The notes below the pieces were generated by a model that saw nothing but the letters and a program-made list of their open reading frames with translations, was not told where the DNA came from and made no database searches. From Fulvia fulva (Eukaryota > Ascomycota > Dothideomycetes > Mycosphaerellales > Mycosphaerellaceae), in NCBI RefSeq assembly GCF_020509005.1, contig NC_063014.1:1302001-1366000 (forward strand): a stretch of 64,000 nt of DNA, given 5' to 3'. Position numbers and translations under genes: made by a program. Positions 1 through 10,300 of the stretch are shown here, piece by piece. Numbering within the stretch: position 1 is the first letter of the stretch; each line of letters begins with the position of its first letter.

Positions 1-1
1 C

Positions 2-376
2 AAAGAGCTCCTACACATCGACGCTACAGACACCGAAATGACAGTATCAAAACGCCTCGCAGAAGCCATCGCCATCCGAGGCGCGAGACTCTGCACATGC
101 GGTATTGCGGCGATCTGCAGAATGAAGGGCATCAAAGGTGGCTATGTGGCAGCGGATGGCAGCGTGGCGAATAAGCACCCAAAATTCAAGAAGCGATGGG
201 CAGACGCTTTGGGTGAGGTGATTGGCTGGTCGAAGGATAGGAACGAGGATCCGATCACTATGACGAGTGCAGAGGATGGGAGTGGGATTGGTGCGGCTGT
301 TATTGCTGCTATGACGGTCAATCGCGCGACGAGGAGGGATAGTTTGAGGATGTTGGATCAGAGGATAGGGCAGTGA
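2..376 (+). CDS. Hexokinase/glucokinase family protein, 3' end only
   Basis: The reading frame is open from base 2 and ends at a TGA at 374-376, so this is the last ~124 residues of a gene that starts left of the window. The C-terminal hexokinase fold is recognisable: a helix of the type RLAEAIAIRGARL, a GGYVAADGSV segment and the late SAEDGSGIGAAVIAAM loop that helps close the nucleotide site. Hexokinases and glucokinases phosphorylate hexoses with ATP in the cytosol as the first step of glycolysis. Only the C-terminus is visible, so glucokinase, hexokinase or a regulatory hexokinase-like protein cannot be told apart. It converges on the next gene, with only 23 bp between the two stop codons, so their 3' UTRs probably overlap. 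Confidence 0.8.
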   Translation, partial: KELLHIDATDTEMTVSKRLAEAIAIRGARLCTCGIAAICRMKGIKGGYVAADGSVANKHPKFKKRWADALGEVIGWSKDRNEDPITMTSAEDGSGIGAAVIAAMTVNRATRRDSLRMLDQRIGQ

Positions 377-399
377 GGTTGGGGGAAAGACTTATTGCG

Positions 400-1797
400 C
401 TAGGTGAAGATACCCAAACGAGCGGCCTCTAATCCTGTGTTATTCAGTGCCAGAACTGCGTCAACCATCGCCCCGGCAGCACCCAGATAATTCTTCGTCT
501 GGCACAGCTCCTCCAATCTTTCCCGGTCTACTGCCTCTGTTACCTCAACTTTCTCCAGTAATGTAGCCAATAGCGTACGCTCTCGATCAGAACTCTCGAT
601 CGTCTCCCTACAAGCCTCATAACCCACCTCATGCGCTCTCTGCCGTCCAATCGTCCTCGCCACTTCCATCATCACCGCTTCCGCTACAATCAAGCCTTTC
701 GTACTATCCAGATTCTTCCTCGTAGCATCGACATTCACTACAAGCCCGGACAGCGCGAACTCCGCCTGGCTCAGCGCTCCCACAACCAGGACACAGGACT
801 CTGGTACTGCTGCCCATTCGAGTTGCCATGGTCCACTAGCTCGCTCGAAGTCCGTGAGCATGGCGTCCAAGCACAACCCAGCATTCGCGCGAAGCATCTT
901 CGAGGCAGCGAGGATGACTTCACTGCTGATTGGGTTTCGCTTCTGCGGCATTGTGGAAGATGCACCGCGATGGAGAATGAAGGGTTCGCTGACTTCGCTG
1001 AATTCGTTCGAGGACATTATGATCAGGTCCGTGGCGACTTTCCCTAGAGTTCCACCGATGAGGGCAAGGAAATTTATCATCTCTGCGATTCCGTCACGGG
1101 CTGTGTGCCAGGTTATTGGAGGATCTTCGAGGCCTAGCTGACGTGCGAGTCTGGCGCGGACCTGGAGACTGCGTTCGGTATCAGGACCTAGGGAGGCGAG
1201 GGTCCCTGCTGCGCCGCCGAATTGCACCAAAAGACATCGGGGGCGGAGCTGCTCCAGGCGTTCGAGGTGGCGCTGGAAAGAGGAGAGGTAGACTGCGCAC
1301 TTGTAGCCGAATGTCACTGGTAATGCGTGTTGAAGATGCGTGCGGCCGGCCATTGGGGCGTCTTTGTACGTCTCGGCGAGAGAGCTGAGGGACTTGATAA
1401 TTGCTTTGAGTCGTGCTTCCACGAGGATGAGGGCATCCCGCATCTGCATCATGGTTGCAGTATCCTGGATATCTTGCGTCGTTGCGCCCCAGTGAACGTA
1501 TTTGCCAGCTTCCTCGCCGCATTCTTTTGCGAGCTGGGTGACGAGAGGTAGGATCGGGTAGCCTACGACTTCTGTCTCTTGTGATAGCTTGTCGTAGTCC
1601 AGGTTTTTGCCACATTGGAAGAGGATCTCTTTGGCAGCATCATGTGGAATCAGTTCGTAAAATGCTTGCGCGTCAGCCAAATTCTTCTCTACGAGTACGC
1701 AGTAGTCGATGTATTTCTTGTCGTCGAAGATCTTGCGGACATCTTCTGTGCCGAAGAGATTCTTGAAGAGGAGGGAGTCGATGGCGCTGACTGGCAT
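400..1797 (-). CDS. Class II fumarase/aspartase superfamily lyase, PcaB-like (3-carboxy-cis,cis-muconate cycloisomerase or adenylosuccinate-lyase-like)
   Basis: A single 465-residue exon. The superfamily signature GASSTMPQKRNP is present near residue 280, together with the HWGATTQDIQDTA motif near residue 102 and AGRTHLQHALPVTFG near residue 150; these three blocks make the shared active site at the subunit interfaces of the tetramer. LVQFGGAAGTLASLG resembles bacterial PcaB and adenylosuccinate lyases more than the beta-propeller lactonizing enzyme fungi usually use for carboxymuconate. The likely reaction is therefore a beta-elimination or cycloisomerisation on an aromatic-degradation or purine-like substrate; the exact substrate is inference. 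No other aromatic catabolism gene is adjacent. It is divergent from TVP38 with 531 bp between the starts. Confidence 0.8.
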   Translation of the reverse strand: MPVSAIDSLLFKNLFGTEDVRKIFDDKKYIDYCVLVEKNLADAQAFYELIPHDAAKEILFQCGKNLDYDKLSQETEVVGYPILPLVTQLAKECGEEAGKYVHWGATTQDIQDTATMMQMRDALILVEARLKAIIKSLSSLAETYKDAPMAGRTHLQHALPVTFGYKCAVYLSSFQRHLERLEQLRPRCLLVQFGGAAGTLASLGPDTERSLQVRARLARQLGLEDPPITWHTARDGIAEMINFLALIGGTLGKVATDLIIMSSNEFSEVSEPFILHRGASSTMPQKRNPISSEVILAASKMLRANAGLCLDAMLTDFERASGPWQLEWAAVPESCVLVVGALSQAEFALSGLVVNVDATRKNLDSTKGLIVAEAVMMEVARTIGRQRAHEVGYEACRETIESSDRERTLLATLLEKVEVTEAVDRERLEELCQTKNYLGAAGAMVDAVLALNNTGLEAARLGIFT

Positions 1798-2328
1798 CTT
1801 GCTTGCTGGTGATTACGAGCAGGATCAAGTATATGAATCAGAATAAATAAGACGAGAGTTATGAGATCCAGAGCCTGTACCATATCGTCTTACCTCAGTG
1901 AGAGGGGAGTACACGAAAATGCCGGTATCGCATGGCGATCGTCAGGCACCGGGGGAAAAGCAGCCGCATTGCCTATTGCATCGCGGTGAGGCGTTGTACA
2001 AGGCCGGGGACAATACAGAATCTGCATGAGGGTGCTTCGAGCATATCGACGACATCTGTACTCCGCATAGTGAATGTTGATGTAGAAAGGAGGTTCGGAC
2101 ATCGAGAAAGACCAAGACTCTCGACCCACGTGGCAGCCCAGTCAGTGACGTCGATCTCGTTTTCGAACACGATGTCATCCAGCGCTTCCTGTCGCTCGCC
2201 GCAGCACGCAGGTCGATTCATCAACCCACCATCGGAATATGGCTGCCTAGTTTGTTGTGATTTGGTAGTTCTCATTCGCATGCCAGCCTGGCCGCATCTC
2301 AATCGCCCACTCATTACCCTCATCCACC
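1798..2328. other. Shared divergent promoter region
   Basis: This is the 531-bp space between the starts of the PcaB-like lyase and TVP38. I see no conserved coding segment or RNA gene in it. The short open frames here lack domain character. Confidence 0.5.
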
Positions 2329-3519
2329 ATGGCTCGCGCCGAGTGGACATCAACAGCGCGAGCGCTCGCCGACCAATTCGACGACAACGATCATACCCTC
2401 CCCACTAGCGAATCCCGAAGATATAGCTCTCCAATATGGACTCGCCGTTCCATGGATGCCTCACAAACACTGTCCCGACCGCAAAGCACACAGGCAAAAT
2501 GGATGCAGACAGCTGAGAAATGGAATGGCAGAGCCACGCGGCAATGGGCGCGGTTATCGCCCTTACAAAAGGCAGGACTGGTCATCGCCGGGATTATAAC
2601 AAACGTGTTGCTCATCCTGTTCCTCGTATACGGCACCAAGATCTTCGCGTTAATGGCACCTATCGCCGAGAAATGGAGGAACATGCCCGGAGGCTGGCTG
2701 ACTCTCTGGCTCATGACCTTCTTCGTCTCGTTTCCGCCCATGATAGGATACTCGACATGCGTTACGATCGCAGGCTTCGTGTTCGGCATGAAGGGATGGT
2801 TCATCATGGCGACAGCGACGGTAGTGGGATCTACAGCTTCGTTCATCGCATCGAGATCCGTGTTGAAGAACTTTGTGAGCAGAATGACGGAGAAGAACAA
2901 AGAGTTTGCGGCGCTGTCGCTGGTGTTGAAACATGATGGATTGAAGCTCTTGATCATGATCCGGCTGTGTCCGTTGCCATACTCCTTTGCGAACGGAGCT
3001 ATCAGCACGATTCCAACGGTGACGTGGCAGAATTTCATGCTAGCGACGGCGATTGCTTCGCCGAAGTTGTTGCTGCACATCTTCGTAGGCAGCAGGATTG
3101 GTGCTCTGGCTGAGGGAGGTGACAAGATGGACACAGGAGCCAGGATCATCAGCTACCTCAGCATCATCATCGGTATGGCGCTGGGTGTGGGCACAGGCTA
3201 TGTCATCTACACACGGACGAAAGCACGAGCGAAGCAGCTCGAGGCAGAGGAGGCCGCAGCAGCAACTTCTGGTGGTCGACGGGAGAGCCAGAACAGCCCA
3301 GACTACAACGATGACCCGGACGAACGGGAGGCTAGGAATGTTCTGCGGAGCAGCAGGAGCGATATCTCGTTACATCCGACATATGCAGATGAAGCAGATC
3401 TGGAGAGTGGATACAGGGATGAGTTCACTGATGATGAAGATGCTCATGAGCGGGATGTGTTTGATGTGGGTGATGGAGATGACGACGATGATGGTTCTGG
3501 CAAGACAGGCCAGCGATAG
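2329..3519 (+). CDS. TVP38: Golgi membrane protein Tvp38 (VTT/SNARE-associated family)
   Basis: A single exon of 396 residues. The N-terminal ~80 residues are polar, then several hydrophobic spans follow: one near residues 83-103, one near 121-150 and more in the VTT domain. VTT hallmarks are visible, including a GYSTCVTIAGFVFG block, a re-entrant-like GSTASFIASR segment and RLCPLPYSFANGAISTIP, which matches the conserved R-x-x-P-x-P stretch of the family. The C-terminal ~120 residues are cytosolic, charged and end in a run of aspartates. Tvp38 is found in Tlg2-containing late Golgi compartments in yeast; VTT proteins are related to lipid scramblases. Start chosen at the ATG in a CACCATGGC context. 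Confidence 0.9.
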   Translation: MARAEWTSTARALADQFDDNDHTLPTSESRRYSSPIWTRRSMDASQTLSRPQSTQAKWMQTAEKWNGRATRQWARLSPLQKAGLVIAGIITNVLLILFLVYGTKIFALMAPIAEKWRNMPGGWLTLWLMTFFVSFPPMIGYSTCVTIAGFVFGMKGWFIMATATVVGSTASFIASRSVLKNFVSRMTEKNKEFAALSLVLKHDGLKLLIMIRLCPLPYSFANGAISTIPTVTWQNFMLATAIASPKLLLHIFVGSRIGALAEGGDKMDTGARIISYLSIIIGMALGVGTGYVIYTRTKARAKQLEAEEAAAATSGGRRESQNSPDYNDDPDEREARNVLRSSRSDISLHPTYADEADLESGYRDEFTDDEDAHERDVFDVGDGDDDDDGSGKTGQR

Positions 3520-4051
3520 ATTAGATTATGTGTCATATCTGCGAAGCTTGTATCAATTGGTTCATTCATGTCGTGTTCCTTTCCATGGACATATTTGTAT
3601 CCGTGCGACACGAGCATGACGCGAACCGTGCACGAGCGACGCGCAGAAAGCTGGACTTCATCTTTCACTCTTGCCAACCATATCTTCAACAACAACATTA
3701 CACACTCCTGGTCATATTCCGTATCGGGGGCCTGCATACACGTTACCTGCGCAGTGTGATAATGCGTACAGATACAGGATATGGCTCCTTGTTCCGGGAT
3801 CCTCACGACCACTCTCTGGCGACTTTCCTATCTTACTGCCTTCACTCTGCTCATGACAACCGTTGACTCAGTCGCCCAGCATACACGAGACATATCGGTG
3901 GCTTCGGCGTCTGATGAGCCTTGAAGTATGATCAGGCTCCGCTCTGGTCAGTGAAGCACTCTTGCGGTCCAGCAATGCGATCAGTCTGCGAAAACATGCG
4001 TCCCGAGCATTGAGCTTTCGATCATGACGGATGAGTCGCTTTGGTACGTGA
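3520..4051. other. Region between TVP38 and the DUF6604 gene, with a degenerate DUF6604-like fragment
   Basis: The first ~400 bp is unremarkable. In frame 2, positions 3932-4022 read as an open segment containing ISLRKHASRALSF, which resembles an internal block of DUF6604 proteins, and it ends in a stop. A second in-frame stop lies at 4049-4051. Two stretches, about 3943-4003 and 4039-4101, are imperfect direct copies of each other; both contain GCACTCTTGC followed by a CCAGCA block. Confidence 0.35.
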
Positions 4052-6949
4052 GGCACTCTTGCTGCCCAGCAGTGCGAATGCAACCGTAGACATGTCACGT
4101 CCAACGAGCAGCACACATACTTCATCGGAATACTCGAGCAAGTTTTTGACATCTTGAAGAAGGAGCACAAGGCGCGACGACCAAAGCGAAAGAAGAAAAT
4201 GCCCGACCTTGCCACCGACGTCAATGATCTCAACAATCTATACTGCCATCTTGGCCTCGACGATACCACGGAGGACGACGACCTACCAGCGGCAACGCCA
4301 TCGAAGACGAGCTCACCCGACAAGAAGTCTCCACCTGTTGCCGAAGCGTCTGCAGAGTACGAATTTCAAGCCCCCTTGGACGAGAAGCTGTTCGCGGTCT
4401 GGTCGGTGCTGCATGATCTCCAAAGCCTCCGACGCGAGGTCCGCTCCACTTGGCGACGATACTCTTTGGGTCATATTACGCTCCTGGCGGCCACCGTGAC
4501 GACTGACAACGCTATGCATGTCGCCGGAGCACTCGACGGCGACCTGAGGAAAGAGTACCCAGATCTTGACTCGTACAGCGCTATCATTGATCTGATCGGG
4601 GCTGATTGGTATTTGGAGGAGCTCAATGCGGACCGGAACCAGCACATTCTCGAATCAGCACGTGAGCCGAACGACTCACACAGACCCGTCTCCGGTCCTG
4701 ACTCGACGGCAACCGCGATAAGTGCCAAGGGTAAGTATAGGTGATGCAATTAACGTTCGCTCACTGTCTGACACCGTTACAGAGCTGCTATGTATAGATA
4801 CTTGGACGGGACTCGGTGGCTTCGCCATGCTGATGCAGTCTTTCAGGACTCCCGAACACCCATATTTCAAGGACCGATCGCCGGAGACAAAATCTAGGTG
4901 AGTCTTCTCAGAGGACATAAGACCGCAGCAGGGCTAGCAACGTCTCGAGGTGGCCATACCGCGGTAAGAAGCTGACCTCCCGCTCTGTGGCAGAGCCTTC
5001 TGAGGTTTCGCTGAGAGGAAGACGTTGCTGGCCTCGTCACCACTGCACAGCTTCATATGGTTCGCACCGGATAATCACTCATGTTCTGACATTCATATAG
5101 CCCTCACCCCTTCTTTTGCCATCTCTACACCATGGCGAAGGACTTCCATGGGATGCTAACCAGCTTCAAGAAGCCCCTTGACGCCTGGACTCAACTAGGA
5201 CCGTGTCTGGACAAGGCTACCAGATACATACTATCCACTGCTACAGGCTGTGCGATCGACACGGCTGCAGTATCTTGCTTACAGATGTACGTGGGCATTC
5301 ACGATGCGCTGAATGGTAATCTAGAACGCGGGATCCAAGAAGCCGAAGAAATCCTGGCCGATGTCCGTGCCTCGTTCGAACGCAGCGATGCCTTCCTCGC
5401 CTCAGCAGCGGCCTACTCCAAAGTGTTCCATTCTCAGCATGACACAAGCGGATCGCGCGAGGCACGTACGATGCTCACGAAATGTGAAGACAAGGAGGGC
5501 TCCGCTACATGGGAGTGGGTTTGGACGCTTGCACGCCCACACACAACGATCCTGCCAGATACTGTGATCCGAGCTCTGCCACTGCTGGCCATGTGGTGTA
5601 GTTATATCACACTGCTGGCCTGGCAGACGTATGGCAGCCACCATAGCAACTATGGCAACACCATCCTTGCAGTCTCACATCTCTACACAGCAGCTCGAAT
5701 ATCTGGGCACCTCGAAGTCGTCTGGGAAGACATGGAGGCGTTCATCAATGCACAGAACCAGCAAAGCTGTTTCCTTCGCCATAGCGACGACAAGATCCTC
5801 ACGCTGGCGAAGCACTTCAGCATGGCTTTGGGCTTGACGCTGACTCGGGTCACTCGTGGCTCCAAGCCGCCCGCGCCTAAATATGGCCGTATTATGCGAC
5901 ATGCTACTGACGTTGTGACTTGTTGGAGGGGAACTCCAAGGGCGGAGTGACAGATGCACTTGAGGCATACTATACCTTCCTGAGAACGTACGCAGCAACA
6001 CAAGGTATCAGAGGTATGTCATTCGCCCCTGTATGTCGACTAAAACTTTCAAGAGTGTTACTACTGGCGGTTACCCTCTGATTATTTTGGCGACGTAGCG
6101 GTAGCGACGCTTGTTGTCTTCCGCTTCAGACGCTTGAATGCTAATTTGTGATAAGACCAGGACATCGCGAGACAATGGAAGGACACCAAGAGACTCTCGC
6201 CTTCTCAACTAGTCTCAACCCTGACTGAGATCTTCCTGGAGCAGGAGACTAAGCTAAGAACTGATCTGATCGGACTCGCAGACTTCTGTAAGGAGCTTCT
6301 CGGCAGAGTCTGCCCACTCATCCTCAGCACACCTCAAATGACGAAGGAGATTCGTGGCCTCAACAATAGACACTTCCATGTCTTGGAGCTGGTCTATCAC
6401 ACTCTTTGGGACGCCGGTATTGCGGAGATGCGTGGCGTTGAAAGAGGTACAGATTGCTTGCGTCGGGCTGCGTCTGAACTTCCGACAGTGCTTTCAAAAC
6501 CAGGAGCTGGAACCCGCTTTCTGCACCAGAAAATGCGACTTTGCAGCCAACATGTACCAGATGAATTGCAGCCAGCCCGCCGATATGGAGACACGCACAT
6601 ACCACCGCCTGATATCAGCGCATACGGGATCTCAAGCACTTCATGGCAAGATCCCGAGTCCACTGAGCCCTGTTTCCGCGTCGGCGTGGGAATGATAGAG
6701 CAGATCCTTCATACAATACCGACGTTAGACGAATGGATAGCCAGTCATGGCGGTGAGCCTGCCTCCATGCAGGAATATCAGCTCCAAGTGGCCCACTACT
6801 GCGAGAAGTTGTTTGTCGGCAAATTTGCGGACTTGCCCGCCGAGACACAGTCTGAAATGCTGCAGCGACTTCTCACTCGCAGACGTCAACAGGGCAAGAC
6901 TGCTTCTGAGATATCTTTGAGCAGTGGTCTGGCGTGGGAGGCTGTGTAG
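4052..6949 (+). CDS. DUF6604-domain protein, 5' end missing or broken
   Basis: Proposed exons end at 4730, then 4783-4897, 5101-5848, 5929-6030 and 6161-6949; the phases are consistent and give ~800 residues. Segments typical of DUF6604 proteins appear in order: HTYFIGILEQVFDIL, a basic linker, LHDLQSLRREVRSTW followed by VTTDNAMHVA, then a helical LPLLAMWCSYITLLAWQ region and a C-terminal helical part. The family is common in filamentous ascomycetes and has no known function. The 5' end is uncertain: in-frame stops lie at about 4022 and at 4049-4051, and the usual family start (a Y-x-x-Y-K motif) is not seen upstream. The fourth intron uses an unusual GTCACT donor but has a good branch site (CTACTGAC) at about 5904. 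It could be a truncated copy or a pseudogene. Confidence 0.6.
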
Positions 6950-7326
6950 CATAGCTCCAGGTTTTCGCGATGGAGAAGGAACAGGATGCGGTCGCTACCG
7001 GTTCTTCACATGCGGCAGAGAAGCGATACACACGAGTACATATAACATCGGCGAATTGCCGCACATGAACCACTGCCATCTTGAGCGCTCAGCTTATTCG
7101 GTCGACACAGAGGAGATGAGAAAGAGTCTTGTTCTGAACTTTTGGCCTTGCTATGATACACGTACTACACACAAAAGAAAAGTCGTAGTAGACACACTTG
7201 AGCCTCAAAGCTCAAACAAGATCCACCCCGAGCCCCAACTCCAAACCCGCTTCGCTCGCAAAACAATACTCAGATCAGGGTATACTGTCAATCCAAAGAA
7301 ATCGTCCTCTGGGCTGCATGCACACA
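6950..7326. other. 3' intergenic space between convergent genes
   Basis: This lies between the stop of the DUF6604 gene (plus) and the stop of the DUF3659 gene (minus). I see only presumed 3' UTR sequence. Confidence 0.4.
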
Positions 7327-10300
7327 TTATGCTTCCGTCATCACAGCCATCGGACCACCTTGCCTATTCAATTCATCCATCGCATCAGCCTTATTGAGAG
7401 TCTCCTCAATCTCGTCTGACCGCTTCTCGTCCTTCGCCTTCTTCCCACCATCGTCTTTGTCTATGCAGCGAAGATGTATTAGAAAATTCTAGCTCGCTCG
7501 CTCACTCCTCTCGCGCTCCTCTCACATGACACTCACTGCCCCAAAGCAGTGACCCGAAGAGGTACGAAGTTGTGCAGTGGAGTGTGGTATGTGCATGACA
7601 AAGCGGAGGAGGAGGAGTTTACTTACTGCCGCCGAAGAGGCCACCAACGATGGGGAGCGACTGCAGCTTGTTGCCACCCTTCTTGTCGCCGCCCTTCTTC
7701 TTGTCGTCCATGAGACCGAAAGAGGCGAGAAGCTTGTTGATGCCGAGACCGCCGAGGAGGCCGTTGACGAGACCTCCCAGACCGAGACCGTTGAGGAGTT
7801 GCCCGACCAGACCGAGCACACCGGCGAGAAGGAGACCGACGGCGGCGAGGATCTGGAAGAGGGGCTGGGTCATCAGGCCCCAGAGTGGGTTCAGCTTCTT
7901 CTTGGCGTGAGGCATGTTGTTGAGCTTCTTCTTTGCGTCATCGATTGTGGTGACGACGGTCGTGGTGAGCTCCTTGAGGGTCTCGGCGAGGCGGTACTCT
8001 TCTGGAGTGGCTTCGCCAGTGCCAGCACGACCCTTTGCCTGAGCGGCGATCTTGCCGTCTGGGTCGAGACCACGAAGGGAGCCGTTGCACTCTTGGAGGA
8101 TGCGACCGCCCTCCTCGATGAGAGGCTTGACGTTGTTGACGAGCTCTTCCTCGTCAAGCTCTTCCTTGGGCGTGGAGTCGGCCTTCTCCATGTATTCCTT
8201 GATCTGCTTGCAGATGGGCTGCATGCGCTCGAGAGTCTGAGAGCAGATGGTAGACATTTTCTCAGCAATCTCCCTCTCCTCTTCGCGCTTGCGAGCTTCC
8301 TCGAGCTCCTCTTCGGTTGGGCCTTCGTACTCATCCTCGGCGATGTTCTCGATGAGTGTGACCTCACCGATCTTGTTTCCCTCGACATCGACGACATTGC
8401 CGGCGTCGTCGATCTCCTGACCAACACAGTGGCCAAGGTCGCCCATGGTGAGCTTGCCGAGGAGGTCTCCGTTCTCGTCGCGGACCTCACCCTCCTTGTT
8501 GACACGCTTGCCAGACATTGGGTTGACACGACGCTCCTTCTCCTCAGGCTCCCATCGCTCGGCCTTACCAATGGTGTTGCCGTTCTTGTCGGTGATGTCT
8601 CCATCCTCATCAACAGTGTGGCCAAGCAACTTCTTGATGTCGCCCTCCACAACACGACCAACAATTTCACCTGCTTGGGTGGTGACAGTGCCGTCCTTGT
8701 TGATCTGCAGTCCCTCGAAGCCAGCGAACGGACCTTCTTCACTCTGAACACCAGTAACGGTCTCGCAGCGACCGATAACATTGCCAGAGTCATCCCAGAT
8801 CTGACCTTGACCATCGACCTTCTTGCCGATCATGATGTTCGGGTCACCTTCGACGACACGGCCAATGACCTGTCCGCTGCCATCGACAGCATATCCGGCT
8901 TTGTTGACAGTGGTGCCGTTGAGTCTTGAGAGGTCCTTCTCCTCTTCCACAGGCTCATCGTAAGGCTCTGCATGTCCCTTCACGTTGCCGTACTTGTCGA
9001 TGATGTCACCATCCTCATCAACATGAAGACCGACAAGTCTCTTGACATCGCCTTCCGTGATGTAGCCAACCCGGTTGCGGTCTTCGTCCTCGACGTAACC
9101 GTCCTTGACCACACGAAGTCCGGTAAGACCAGCGAATGGTCCTTCGGCGCGTGCAACACGCTCGTTCTCTGGCAGGATCTCGCAGCGACCCACAACCTTG
9201 CCGGTATCGCCGTAGATGTATCCATTCTCGTCGCACTTGCGGCCGGCAAGCTCGGTAGCGTTGCCTTCGACAAGACGTCCGAAAGGAATACCCTTCTCGT
9301 CGACCACATAGCCCTGCTTGTTGAGGTACTTGCCCTCAAGAGCGCTGTTGTCGAGTGGCTGCTCTTCCTCTTCCTCGAGTGGCTCAGCATGACCCTTGGT
9401 GTTTCCGAACTTGTCGATAATATCACCGTCCTCATCGACCTTCATGCCGACCAGGCGTTTGGCGTCACCTTCAGTGATCTCACCAACGATATTGCCATTC
9501 TCATCTTCCACCTTACCTTCCTTGACAACGTGAAGACCCTCGAGTCCGGCAAATGGGCCTTCTGGCTTGGCGACACGCTCCTCTTCTGGGATTGGCTCAC
9601 AGCGACCGACTGGCTTGCCACGATCATTGTACAGGTAACCTTGCTCGTCGCACTGTCTTCCTGCGAGCTCATTGGCATTGCCCTCGACGAGACGACCGAA
9701 TGGTACACCATTTGCATCGACCGCGAGGCCTTGCTTGTTGAGGGTGAGACCGTCCAAGATGGAGTAGTCGACCTCTTCCTCATCTGGAAGAGGCTCTGCG
9801 TGGCCCTTGACGTTTCCGAACTTGTCAAGAATGTCACCGTCCTCGTCGACACGCATACCGAGGAGCTTCTTTGGGTCACCCTCGGCGATCTGACCAACAA
9901 CGTTGTCATTTGCATCAGCGACCTTGCCACCCTCGATCACGTGCAAGCCTTCAAGGCCTTGGAAAGCGCCACCGGTCTTCTGTACGCGCTCCGCTTCTGG
10001 AAGTGGCTCGCAACGGCCAACAACCTTCCCGGTATCGTTGTAGATGTAGCCGTTCTCGTCGGCCTTGCGGCCAGCCAGATCGTTGGGGTTGCCTTGGACG
10101 ATCTTGCCGTATGGCACACCGTTCTCGTCAACAACAAATCCTGCCTTGTTCAAGGTCATTCCATCGAGGATGGTGTAGTCCATTGGCTCTTCCTCGGGAA
10201 GTGGCTCAGCATGACCCTTGACATTGCCGTACTTGTCAACGATATCGCCATCTTCATCGACAGACAGACCAACGAGACGCTTCGGGTTGCCCTCGGTGAT

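Noticed and set aside
5908..5926. Frameshift mutation in the DUF6604 gene near 5908
   Set aside because: An 80-nt intron with a good branch site repairs the frame exactly; only its donor is weak.
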